Source: Propionibacterium sp.
Lineage (GTDB): Bacteria; Actinomycetota; Actinomycetes; Propionibacteriales; Propionibacteriaceae
Reading direction: 5' to 3'
Assembly: GCA_012514785.1 (NCBI GenBank)
Contig: JAAYZP010000300.1
Span: 1-13,290 of the forward strand
DNA: 13,290 nucleotides
Below the pieces are notes generated by a model. It did no database searches, was not told the DNA's origin, and saw nothing but the letters and a program-made list of their open reading frames with translations. The translations under genes and the position numbers were made by a program. Positions within the stretch are counted from its first letter, which is position 1; every line of letters begins with the position of its first letter. Positions 6,023 through 12,854 of the stretch are shown here, one piece after another.

Positions 6023-7852
6023 TCACTCGACCGTGACGGACTTCGCCAGGTTGCGCGGCTGGTCGACGTCGTAGCCGAGCAGGGTGGCCATCTCGCAGGC
6101 GAACAGCTGCAGCGGGATGATCGCCACCAGCGGCTGCAGCAGCGTGGAGACGTTCGGCAGCGCGAAGAAGGCCTCCGCGTTCTCCCGTGCCTCGGCGTCG
6201 CGTTCCTCGGCGAGCACGATCGTGCGCGCGCCGCGGGCGTGCACCTCGGCGATGTTGGCGATCACCTTGTCGCGCAGCTGGTCGCGGCCGGCCGGCGGCA
6301 CGACCACGAAGATGGGTATGCCGTCGGTCACGAGCGCAATCGGGCCGTGCTTCAGCTCGCCTGCCGCGAAGCCCTCCGCGTGGATGTACGCGAGCTCCTT
6401 GAGCTTCAGCGCGCCCTCCAACGCCGACGGGTAGCCGACGTGCCGCCCGAGGAACAGCATGGACTCGCGGTCCTTCAGCCGCTCGGCGAGCCCGTACACG
6501 TCGTCGGCCTTCTCCAGCATGTCGGACATGTAGCCCGGCATCCGCTCGAGCTCGGTGAGGATGGCCTCGATCTCGTCGCCGTACTTCATGCCGCGCACCT
6601 GTGCGAGGTAGAGGCCGAGCAGGTAGCAGGCGACGAGCTGCGTGGTGAAGCCCTTGGTGGATGCGACGCCGATCTCCGGCCCGGCGTGCGTGTAGATGAC
6701 GGCGTCGGACTCGCGCGGGATCGTGGCGCCGTTGGTGTTGCAGATGGCGATCACGCGCGCCCCCTGCTCGCGGGCGTGGCGGATGGCCATGAGCGTGTCG
6801 GCGGTCTCGCCCGACTGCGACACCGCCACGACGAGCGTGTTGGCGTCGACGATGGGGTCGCGGTAGCGGAACTCGCTGGCCAGCTCCACCTCGCACGCCA
6901 CCCGCACCCAGTGCTCGATGGCGTACTTCGCCACGAGGCCCGCGTAGAAGGCGGTGCCGCAGGCGACGATGATGATCTTGCTCACGCGCCGCAGCTCCTC
7001 GGGGCGGATGTGGAGCTCGTCGAGCTGGAGTTCGCCGCGCTCCCCGCGGCGGCCGAGCAGGGTGTCGGCCACGGCCTTCGGCTGCTCGAAGATCTCCTTG
7101 CGCATGAACCAGTCGTAGCCCTGCTTCTCGGCGGCCGCGAGGTCCCAGTCGATGCGGAAGTCGCGCGTCTCGGCCGGGGCGCCGTCGAAGTCCGTCACCT
7201 CGATGCCGGCGCTCGTGACCTCGACGATCTGGTCCTCCCCCAGCTCGATCGCGTCGCGGGTGTACTCGATGAAGGCGGCGACGTCGGAGGCGATGAAGAA
7301 CTCGTCCTCGCCCCGGCCGACCACCAAGGGTGAGCTGCGTCGGGCCGCGACGATCCGGTCCGGATCCTCGGCGTCGAGCGCGACGAGCGTGAACGCACCC
7401 TGGAGATCCGCGACGACGGCCCGCATGGCGTCGACGAGCGTGCTGCCCGCCTCCACCTCGCGGCGCAGCAGGTGCGCGGCCACCTCGGAATCGGTGTCGG
7501 AGGCGAAGTCGACGTCGAACCGCGCCTTCAGCGCCCCATGGTTCTCGATGATGCCGTTGTGCACGACCGCGATCCGCCCCGCGACGTGCGGGTGCGAGTT
7601 GGCGTCTGTGGGCGGCCCGTGGGTGGCCCACCGCGTGTGCCCGATGGCGGTGCCCGCCTCCGGCAGCGGCTGCTCGGCGACGGCGGCCTCCAGGTTGGCG
7701 ATCTTGCCCGCTCGTTTTCTCCACTCGATCCGGTCCTCGGCGGCGAGCGCGACGCCCGCCGAGTCGTACCCTCGATATTCCAGCCGCTTGAGCCCCGCGA
7801 CCACCACGTCCCGGGCGTCACGGGCTCCCACATATCCGACGATTCCGCACAT
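6023..7852 (-). CDS. glmS: Glutamine--fructose-6-phosphate aminotransferase (isomerizing)
   Basis: 609 residues, the standard length. It converts fructose-6-phosphate and glutamine to glucosamine-6-phosphate, the first step to UDP-GlcNAc for peptidoglycan. The N-terminal nucleophile amidotransferase domain starts MCGIVGYVGARDA, exposing Cys after Met removal, and contains LEYRGYDSAG, GHTRWATHG and NSHPH. Two SIS domains follow, with IIIVACGTAFYAG, VAVSQSGETADT and STKGFTTQL in the first and ALKLKELAYIHAEGFAAGEL plus KHGPIA in the second. The C-terminus ends LAKSVTVE as in other GlmS. The frame is open upstream to 7972, but the catalytic Cys must be residue 2, which fixes ATG 7852. No glmS ribozyme-like leader is possible, because the predicted transcript starts at the ATG. 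First gene of the glmS-acpS-nnr operon. Confidence 0.97.
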   Translation of the reverse strand: MCGIVGYVGARDARDVVVAGLKRLEYRGYDSAGVALAAEDRIEWRKRAGKIANLEAAVAEQPLPEAGTAIGHTRWATHGPPTDANSHPHVAGRIAVVHNGIIENHGALKARFDVDFASDTDSEVAAHLLRREVEAGSTLVDAMRAVVADLQGAFTLVALDAEDPDRIVAARRSSPLVVGRGEDEFFIASDVAAFIEYTRDAIELGEDQIVEVTSAGIEVTDFDGAPAETRDFRIDWDLAAAEKQGYDWFMRKEIFEQPKAVADTLLGRRGERGELQLDELHIRPEELRRVSKIIIVACGTAFYAGLVAKYAIEHWVRVACEVELASEFRYRDPIVDANTLVVAVSQSGETADTLMAIRHAREQGARVIAICNTNGATIPRESDAVIYTHAGPEIGVASTKGFTTQLVACYLLGLYLAQVRGMKYGDEIEAILTELERMPGYMSDMLEKADDVYGLAERLKDRESMLFLGRHVGYPSALEGALKLKELAYIHAEGFAAGELKHGPIALVTDGIPIFVVVPPAGRDQLRDKVIANIAEVHARGARTIVLAEERDAEARENAEAFFALPNVSTLLQPLVAIIPLQLFACEMATLLGYDVDQPRNLAKSVTVE

Positions 7853-7859
7853 GCACCAA

Positions 7860-7865
7860 AATGTA
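7860..7865 (-). promoter_or_regulatory. -10 element of the glmS operon, leaderless promoter
   Basis: The minus strand reads TACATT, then exactly 7 nt, then ATG 7852. The absence of a Shine-Dalgarno in the gap agrees with a transcript starting at the A of the ATG. A clear -35 is not seen. Confidence 0.6.
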
Positions 7866-7970
7866 CAAGACGGGTGCGCGATTCTTGACACTTGGGCGGT
7901 TCCCGCCACGACGGGCGCGGATTCGGGGCCACAACGGCGTTGTGGATAAGGTGTGTCGGATACCACGTGC

Positions 7971-7977
7971 AAAGGAG
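7971..7977 (+). promoter_or_regulatory. Ribosome binding site that fixes the coaA start
   Basis: AAAGGAG ends 5 nt before GTG 7983. This is the best Shine-Dalgarno in the window and rules against the in-frame ATG at 7953, which lies upstream of it. Confidence 0.8.
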
Positions 7978-7982
7978 TACTC

Positions 7983-8915
7983 GTGGCCCGTCCTTACGTG
8001 ACACTTCGACGCAGCGCCTGGGCGGAGTTGTCGAACCACACGACGATCCGTCTCGATGAGGAGACCCTGGACCGGCTGCGCGGCATCGGGGACCCGACGA
8101 GCCAGGAGGACGTCTCCGAGGTGTACCGCCCGCTGACGCAGCTGCTGCACCTCACGATGGTCAACGCCGGCCGGCTCAACGACCAGCGCAACCACTTCCT
8201 ACAGCTCAACGTCGCCCGGACGCCGTTCGTGATCGCGGTGGCGGGCTCCGTCGCCGTCGGGAAGTCGACGGTGTCGCGCCTCCTGCAGGAGCTGCTGCGG
8301 CGCGCACCCGGCTCGCCGAAGGTGGATCTCGTGACCACCGACGGGTTCCTCTACCCCAACGCCGAGCTCGAGCGTCGAGGCATCCTGCACCGCAAGGGCT
8401 TCCCGCACTCGTACAACCGACGCGAGCTGCTGCAGTTCGTGATGGACGTGAAGTCGGGGTCGAAGCGCGTCGAGGCGCCCGTGTACTCGCACTCGAAGTA
8501 CGACATCCTGCCCGACGAGCGGATCGTCGTGGAGTCGCCCGACATCCTCATCGTCGAGGGGCTCAACGTGCTGCAGCCGGCGCGGGTGGAGAAGAACGGC
8601 CGCTCCGGGCTCGCGATCAGCGACTTCTTCGACTTCTCCGTCTTCGTGGATGCCCGCGAGGAGCACATCAAGCAGTGGTTCATGTCGCGCTTCCTGGAGC
8701 TGCGACGTCGCGCCATGGGCACCACGGAGGGGTTCTTCACGCGCTACCAATCGATGTCGGAGGAGGACGCGGCGTCGTTCTCGTCACAGGTGTGGGACAC
8801 GATCAACGGCCCCAACCTGCGCCAGAACGTCGCCCCGACGAAGCAGCGCGCCACGGCGATCCTCCGGAAGGACGCCGACCACAAGATCTCGAAGATCAGC
8901 ATCCGCAAGGTGTGA
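7983..8915 (+). CDS. coaA: Type I pantothenate kinase
   Basis: 310 residues from GTG 7983, against about 316 for E. coli CoaA. It phosphorylates pantothenate with ATP, the first and rate-setting step of CoA synthesis in the cytosol. The P-loop is GSVAVGKST (88-96), preceded by the conserved PFVIAVAG. LVTTDGFLYPNAEL (116-129), RKGFPHSYNRREL, PVYSHSKYDI and the hydrophobic VEGLNVLQP segment are all typical of the prokaryotic type I (P-loop) family. Type I enzymes are normally feedback-inhibited by CoA. The N-terminus MARPYVTLRRSAWAELS matches actinobacterial members. The gene is divergent from glmS (130 bp apart) and followed after 8 bp by a strong hairpin, so it is probably transcribed alone. 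Confidence 0.97.
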   Translation: MARPYVTLRRSAWAELSNHTTIRLDEETLDRLRGIGDPTSQEDVSEVYRPLTQLLHLTMVNAGRLNDQRNHFLQLNVARTPFVIAVAGSVAVGKSTVSRLLQELLRRAPGSPKVDLVTTDGFLYPNAELERRGILHRKGFPHSYNRRELLQFVMDVKSGSKRVEAPVYSHSKYDILPDERIVVESPDILIVEGLNVLQPARVEKNGRSGLAISDFFDFSVFVDAREEHIKQWFMSRFLELRRRAMGTTEGFFTRYQSMSEEDAASFSSQVWDTINGPNLRQNVAPTKQRATAILRKDADHKISKISIRKV

Positions 8916-8923
8916 CGTCGGGA

Positions 8924-8979
8924 GGTGATTACTCCCGGAACTTGTACCGACTACGGTTCAACTTCCGGGAGTGATCGCC
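8924..8979 (+). terminator. Long hairpin after coaA, probable U-less terminator
   Basis: A 56-nt inverted repeat begins 8 nt after the coaA stop. The core ACTCCCGGAA (8931-8940) pairs perfectly with TTCCGGGAGT (8963-8972). TTG/CAA (8942-8944 with 8959-8961) and ACCG/CGGT (8946-8949 with 8954-8957) continue the stem across C-C and T-T mismatches to an ACTA loop. Outside the core, GAT/ATC and GG/CC extend it with two G-T wobbles. There is no T tract, as is common for actinobacterial terminators. It lies between coaA and the pepP promoter, which suits termination. Confidence 0.6.
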
Positions 8980-9023
8980 CCGGCACCCGCCCCGGGCCGC
9001 GACGTCGCGTTCCAGCTCCCCCG

Positions 9024-9029
9024 TAGACT
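9024..9029 (+). promoter_or_regulatory. -10 element of pepP, leaderless promoter
   Basis: TAGACT is followed by exactly 7 nt and then ATG 9037. No Shine-Dalgarno precedes the ATG. Confidence 0.6.
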
Positions 9030-9036
9030 GGCCGGC

Positions 9037-10461
9037 ATGACTGACAGCAACACGAATCGTCGCGACCCGTTCTCCGAGGAGTTCAAGAAGTTCATCGTCT
9101 CCGACTGGGCCCCCTACTCGAGCGAGCTACCGGCAAGGCTGCCGGCGGCCGACTACGCGGCCCGGCGTCGGAAGCAGATCAGCGAACTCCACCCGGGCGC
9201 GACGCTCGTGTTCCCGGCCGGCCCGCTCAAGGTGCGCGCCAACGACACCGACTACCGCTTCCGCCCGCACACCGCGTTCGCGTACTTCACCGGGCTGGGT
9301 GAGGATCGCGAGCCCGACGCGGTGCTCGTGGTGCACGAGGGCGAGGGCGTCCTGTTCTTCCGCCCCCGGGCTCCGCGCACGGATCGCGAGTTCTACGCCA
9401 ACGCCCGCTACGGCGAGATGTGGGTGGGCCAGCGCGACTCGCTGGAGGAGATGCAGAGCGCGGTGGGCATCGAGTGCCGCGACATCCGCACGCTCGAGGA
9501 ATACCTGACCGGGCGCGAGAACCTGTTCGTCATCCGCGAGTCCGACCCCGCAGTCACCGCGCTGGTGGACACGGTGCGCGGCGACGAATCCGACGACGAC
9601 GCCCTGCTCATGCAGCATTCCTCGAGCTTGCGCTTCGTCAAGGACGAGTACGAGGTCGGCGACATGGGGCGCGCGATCGCCGCGACGAAGGTGGGCTTCG
9701 ACGCCGTCGTCCGCGAGCTGCCGAACGCCGTCGCCAACGGACGGGGCGAGCGCTGGGTGGAGGGCATCTTCGCCCTCCACGCGCGCCACCTCGGCAACGC
9801 CGTCGGCTACGACACCATCTCCGCATCCGGCGACCACGCCAACACGCTGCACTGGATCCGCAACGACGGCGACCTCCGCGAGGACGAGCTGCTGCTGCTC
9901 GACGCCGGCGTCGAGGTCAACTCCCTCTACACCGCCGACATCACCCGCACGCTGCCGATCGGCGGCAAGTTCACGAAGGCCCAGCGTCACGTCTACGACG
10001 CCGTCCACCGCGCCCAGCAGGCCGGCATCGACGCGGCCCGCGCCGGCGAGCCGTTCAAGAACGTGCACGCGGCGGCGGTGAAAGTGGTGGCCGAGTTCGT
10101 GGAGGAGCTGGGGATGCTGCCGGTCTCCGCCGAGGAGTCCCTCGCGGAGGAGGGCGGGCACCACCGCCGCTGGATGGTGCACGGCACGTCGCACCACCTC
10201 GGCCTCGACGTGCACGACTGCGCGCACGCGCTGCGCGAGGAGTACCGCGAGGGCGACCTCAAGGCGGGCATGATCATCACCGTCGAGCCCGGCATCTACT
10301 TCAAGTCCACGGACCTGCTCGTGCCCGAGGAGTACCGCGGCATCGGGGTGCGCATCGAGGACGACATCCTCGTCACCGACGGCGACGCCGTCGTGCTGAG
10401 CGACGCGTTCCCGCGCAGCGCCGACGACGTCGAGGCCTGGATCGCCGACCTCCAGGCCTGA
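9037..10461 (+). CDS. pepP: Xaa-Pro aminopeptidase (aminopeptidase P, M24B family)
   Basis: 474 residues from ATG 9037. The aminopeptidase P N-terminal domain covers about 35-170 (RKQISELHPGATLVFPAG, then FAYFTGLGED). The pita-bread metallopeptidase domain covers about 205-460 and keeps the five dinuclear-metal ligands: Asp289 (LLLDAGVE), Asp301 (TADITRT), His386 (GTSHHLGLDVHD), Glu417 (ITVEPGIYF) and Glu441 (GVRIEDDILV). It removes the N-terminal residue from peptides whose second residue is proline, normally in the cytosol with Mn2+; no signal peptide is seen. The frame is open upstream to 8971 with an in-frame ATG or GTG, but those starts lie in or near the coaA hairpin, whereas ATG 9037 has a -10 element 7 nt away. 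Convergent with the hydrolase gene, 12 bp apart. Confidence 0.95.
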   Translation: MTDSNTNRRDPFSEEFKKFIVSDWAPYSSELPARLPAADYAARRRKQISELHPGATLVFPAGPLKVRANDTDYRFRPHTAFAYFTGLGEDREPDAVLVVHEGEGVLFFRPRAPRTDREFYANARYGEMWVGQRDSLEEMQSAVGIECRDIRTLEEYLTGRENLFVIRESDPAVTALVDTVRGDESDDDALLMQHSSSLRFVKDEYEVGDMGRAIAATKVGFDAVVRELPNAVANGRGERWVEGIFALHARHLGNAVGYDTISASGDHANTLHWIRNDGDLREDELLLLDAGVEVNSLYTADITRTLPIGGKFTKAQRHVYDAVHRAQQAGIDAARAGEPFKNVHAAAVKVVAEFVEELGMLPVSAEESLAEEGGHHRRWMVHGTSHHLGLDVHDCAHALREEYREGDLKAGMIITVEPGIYFKSTDLLVPEEYRGIGVRIEDDILVTDGDAVVLSDAFPRSADDVEAWIADLQA

Positions 10462-10473
10462 GGCCGGGCCGGA

Positions 10474-11319
10474 TCAGCCCTGGGGCGTGGCGTCCTCGTC
10501 GATGACGTCGTAGACGGACCAGCGCTTCTGCTCCAGCCGGCGCACGAAGCCCCGGATCAGGTCACCGACGGTGCCGGGCGCGGCCACCGTGACCTGGTGG
10601 GCGACGTCCTGCACGATGCGCAGGTCCGCGTTGGGTGCGGAGGTGGCCACGAGCTCGACGTCGGCGATGTCCGTCGACTTGTCGCGGTCGCCCGCGATGA
10701 GCAGCAGCGGGGTGTAGATGTTGTCCAGGTCGGCGCGGATGTCGTGGCCGGCGAGCGTGCGGCAGAGCTGGGCGTAGGAGTGGTCGTCGGTGGCGGCCAG
10801 GCCCTCCATGATGGCGGCCACCTTGGCGGGCTCGGCGGCGATGAAGTCCGGCGTGAACCACCGCATCCGGGTCTCCTCCACGAGCGAGACGGTGCCGTGC
10901 TCCTCGACCTGCTTCGCGCGCTCCTCCCAGCCGTCGGGCGTGCCGACGGTGGCGGCCGAGGCGACGACGACCACGCCGTCGATCAGCTCGGAATGGTCAC
11001 GGGCGAGGTAGAGCCCGAGCGCGCCCGACATCGACAAGCCCGCGTAGTACGTGGGCAGTTCGCCGCGCTGACCACGAATCGTGCGCGCGACGTTGGCGAT
11101 CCCCTCGGCGAGGTAGTCCATGCTGGTCTCGTCGTCGTCGCCCCACGGGTGCGCGACGCCCTGCCCGGGCAGGTAGACGTAGACGACGAGGACGCCCTTC
11201 GCGAAGTGGCCGGCCACCTGGCCCCACTGGTGCGCCGTGTCCCCGCCGAGGCTTCCGCCGACGATGAGGATGCGCTTCGCTTCGACGTCCGGGTTGTACA
11301 AGTGCCACGTGAGTTCCAT
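10474..11319 (-). CDS. Alpha/beta hydrolase, PcaD (3-oxoadipate enol-lactonase)-like
   Basis: 281 residues from ATG 11319. Features of the alpha/beta hydrolase fold are visible: the first strand ILIVGGSLGG (17-26), the nucleophile elbow YAGLSMSGALG with Ser96, the acid Asp213 in LLIAGDRDKSTD, and His241 in VQDVAHQVTV. The elbow reads GLSMSG, with Ser where many members have the last Gly of G-X-S-X-G. The cap region (AKVAAIMEGLAATDDHSYAQ then LCRTLAGHD) resembles PcaD-type hydrolases, but no other beta-ketoadipate gene is present, so that substrate should not be assumed; esterase or haloperoxidase-like roles are equally possible. Soluble, no signal peptide. A GTG at 11325 would add two residues, but the -10 hexamer spacing favours ATG 11319. 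Divergent from the DUF2249 gene. Confidence 0.85.
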   Translation of the reverse strand: MELTWHLYNPDVEAKRILIVGGSLGGDTAHQWGQVAGHFAKGVLVVYVYLPGQGVAHPWGDDDETSMDYLAEGIANVARTIRGQRGELPTYYAGLSMSGALGLYLARDHSELIDGVVVVASAATVGTPDGWEERAKQVEEHGTVSLVEETRMRWFTPDFIAAEPAKVAAIMEGLAATDDHSYAQLCRTLAGHDIRADLDNIYTPLLLIAGDRDKSTDIADVELVATSAPNADLRIVQDVAHQVTVAAPGTVGDLIRGFVRRLEQKRWSVYDVIDEDATPQG

Positions 11320-11326
11320 GGCCACA

Positions 11327-11332
11327 AACTTA
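11327..11332 (-). promoter_or_regulatory. -10 element of the alpha/beta hydrolase gene, leaderless promoter
   Basis: The minus strand reads TAAGTT, then exactly 7 nt, then ATG 11319. The alternative GTG at 11325 would be only 1 nt from the hexamer, too close to lie inside the transcript. Confidence 0.55.
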
Positions 11333-11414
11333 CTCGGCTGTCTCTCCGAATACGCAGGAGGTCGGGGTTTCGTCGTCGGGAACTGGGCCGCCCCGGAAGG
11401 ACCACACCCCCACT

Positions 11415-11445
11415 GTGATTGTTACGAAGAACATGTAATAATTAC
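11415..11445. promoter_or_regulatory. 31-bp AT-rich dyad, candidate operator of the DUF2249/NnrS-like operon
   Basis: Left arm GTGATTGTTAC (11415-11425) and right arm GTAATAATTAC (11435-11445) are inverted repeats matching at 9 of 11 positions around a 9-bp centre. It is the most AT-rich block in an otherwise very GC-rich window and lies about 30 bp upstream of ATG 11476. A TACCCT hexamer (11458-11463) downstream could be the -10; with +1 near 11470, the dyad centre would be near -40, the position of a class II activator. It does not match FNR (TTGAT-N4-ATCAA) or the classical 11-1-11 NsrR site. Confidence 0.5.
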
Positions 11446-11466
11446 GGCACGTTCCCCTACCCTGAT

Positions 11467-11470
11467 GGAG
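11467..11470 (+). promoter_or_regulatory. Ribosome binding site of the DUF2249 gene
   Basis: GGAG lies 5 nt before ATG 11476 and selects that start over an upstream in-frame ATG at 11419, which falls inside the AT-rich dyad. Confidence 0.65.
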
Positions 11471-11475
11471 ATTCC

Positions 11476-11757
11476 ATGACTGAACTGCCGATCGCCGAGA
11501 AGCAGGCGACGGGCTGCGGCTGCGGCCACGACCACGACCAACTGCCCACCCTCGATGCCCGCGACATCCCCCACGCCCTGCGCCACGCGTCCATCCTCGG
11601 ATCCGTCGCCTCGCTCGCCAAGGGTTCCGCGATGGGGCTCATCGCCCCGCACAACCCGCTGCCGCTGCTCGCGCAGATCCGCGACGCCCACGGGGACTCG
11701 GTGGAGATCTCCTACCTGTCGGAGGATCCCTGGACGCTGAAGTTCCAGCGCATCTGA
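11476..11757 (+). CDS. DUF2249-domain protein with N-terminal CxC-HDHD metal-type motif
   Basis: 93 residues. From about residue 24 the chain fits DUF2249: TLDARDIPHALRHASILGSV, then MGLIAPHNPLPLLAQI and a C-terminal PWTLKFQRI. These small TusA-like-fold proteins often sit beside nitrite, NO or nitrous oxide genes, but their biochemical role is not established. The N-terminal tail TGCGCGHDHDQ (12-22) has two Cys and two His in eight residues and could bind a metal; this is inference. The start is ATG 11476, chosen for its GGAG site. The stop codon overlaps the next gene's ATG by one base (TGATG), so translation of the two is probably coupled. First gene of a likely operon controlled from the AT-rich region upstream. 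Confidence 0.85.
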   Translation: MTELPIAEKQATGCGCGHDHDQLPTLDARDIPHALRHASILGSVASLAKGSAMGLIAPHNPLPLLAQIRDAHGDSVEISYLSEDPWTLKFQRI

Positions 11758-12854
11758 TGACAGTGAGCACGAAGAAGCAACGGCCCGCCACCAGTTGGCG
11801 GGTCGTGTTTCTTGTGCTCGGCGGCGTCTCCATGCTCGCCGGCCTCAACGCCGCCCTCCTGCTGGTGGGCGTCTGGGCGCCGGTGACGGCGTCGCACCTC
11901 AGCAACTACCACGGCCACATCATGGTGCTCGGCTTCATGGGCACCGTCATCGCGCTCGAACGCGCGCAGGCGCTGCGCCAGGTCTGGGCCTACCTCGCCC
12001 CCGCGACGCTCGGCGCCGGCGGCATCATGCTCGCCTTCGGCCAGGGGCTGCTGGGCACACTCCTGCTCGCCGAGGGCGCCCTGCTGTTCATCGTCGTCTA
12101 CGTCTTCCTCTGGCGACGCGCGCCCCTGCCGCTGGTGGCGGTCCAGGTGCTGTCCGCGGTGATGGCGTTCGCCGCGGCGGCGCTGATGCTCGTCGTGCCG
12201 ATCGCCGAACTCATCCCCGTGCTGGCGGCCTTCATCGTCCTCACGATCGCCTCCGAGCGTGCCGAACTCGCGCAGCTCACGATGGGGGCGCGCGCCATCC
12301 CGCTGCTGGTGACGTTCGCCGCCGCGCTGTCGCTAGCCACCGTCGCGCACCTGCTGTGGCCCGGCATCGGCTCCCGGCTGTTCGGCCTCGTCCAACTCCT
12401 CATCGCCCTGTGGCTCGTCCGCGACGACATCCCCCTGCGCATGATCCGCACCGACGGCCTGCGCCGCTACAACGCGGCCGCGCTGCTCGCCGGCTACTTC
12501 TGGCTGGCGCTGGGCGGCGCGACATGGCTCGTCACCGGCGGGCACGCCGGGACCGTGGCGTACGACGTCGTCATCCACACCACGTTCCTCGGCTTCGGCG
12601 TGTCCATGATCATGGCGCACGCCCCCATCATCTTCCCGACGGTGCTCGGCCGCCCCCTGCCCTACCGCCCCTACTTCTACGTGCCCCTGACGACGCTGCA
12701 CGTCGGTCTCGCGATCCGCGTGGTCGGCGACTTCATGGGCCAGGGCGTCGTGTGGCAGGTTGGGTCCGTGCTGACCGTCGTCTCGCTCGTGTTCTTCCTG
12801 ATCGCCTCGGTGACCTCGGTCGTCACCCACAACCCCGAGAAAGTAGCTGCATGA
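11757..12854 (+). CDS. 12-helix membrane protein, NnrS-like
   Basis: 365 residues, almost wholly hydrophobic, with about 12 predicted membrane helices (roughly 14-38, 52-71, 77-97, 98-119, 123-148, 150-168, 180-201, 206-222, 238-260, 269-293, 305-328 and 332-356). Histidines fall in or beside helices: His52 and His54 (NYHGHIMVLGFMG), His198, His274 and His288 (HTTFLGFGVSMIMAHAPIIF), and His315. The HGHIMVLGF and GHAPIIFP-like pattern is reminiscent of NnrS, a heme- and copper-containing membrane protein linked to NO stress and denitrification, and of the 12-helix layout of heme-copper oxidase subunit I. I see this as a resemblance, not a firm family match. Translation is probably coupled at both ends: TGATG with the DUF2249 gene and ATGA with the next gene. 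Confidence 0.75.
   Translation: MTVSTKKQRPATSWRVVFLVLGGVSMLAGLNAALLLVGVWAPVTASHLSNYHGHIMVLGFMGTVIALERAQALRQVWAYLAPATLGAGGIMLAFGQGLLGTLLLAEGALLFIVVYVFLWRRAPLPLVAVQVLSAVMAFAAAALMLVVPIAELIPVLAAFIVLTIASERAELAQLTMGARAIPLLVTFAAALSLATVAHLLWPGIGSRLFGLVQLLIALWLVRDDIPLRMIRTDGLRRYNAAALLAGYFWLALGGATWLVTGGHAGTVAYDVVIHTTFLGFGVSMIMAHAPIIFPTVLGRPLPYRPYFYVPLTTLHVGLAIRVVGDFMGQGVVWQVGSVLTVVSLVFFLIASVTSVVTHNPEKVAA

Noticed and set aside
4076..7333. A 1085-codon open frame on the plus strand across nnr, acpS and glmS
   Set aside because: It is antisense to three well-conserved genes and its product is Arg/His/Asp/Gly-rich low-complexity sequence, typical of a stop-poor shadow frame in GC-rich DNA.
6003..7724. 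A 573-codon open frame on the minus strand within glmS
   Set aside because: It is an alternative frame of glmS; the composition is almost wholly Arg/Ala/Gly with no domain, whereas the other frame has every GlmS motif.
7885..7890. Perfect TTGACA -35 box for coaA on the plus strand
   Set aside because: No -10-like hexamer lies 16-18 bp downstream, so it is probably chance.
7853..7972. A 40-residue N-terminal extension of GlmS
   Set aside because: The amidotransferase needs Cys as the residue after the initiator Met, so the start must be ATG 7852.
7853..7982. glmS ribozyme or other riboswitch in the glmS/coaA intergenic region
   Set aside because: Only 130 bp are available, no ribozyme-like fold is apparent, and the predicted glmS transcript begins at its ATG.
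9127..10227. A 366-codon minus-strand frame opposite pepP
   Set aside because: His/Val/Ala/Gly-rich antisense shadow of a gene with all five metal ligands intact.
11412..11430. CRP/GlxR or FNR site (TGTGA half-site at 11414-11418)
   Set aside because: Only the left half resembles a TGTGA box; the matching TCACA or ATCAA half is absent. The longer 11-9-11 dyad describes the region better.
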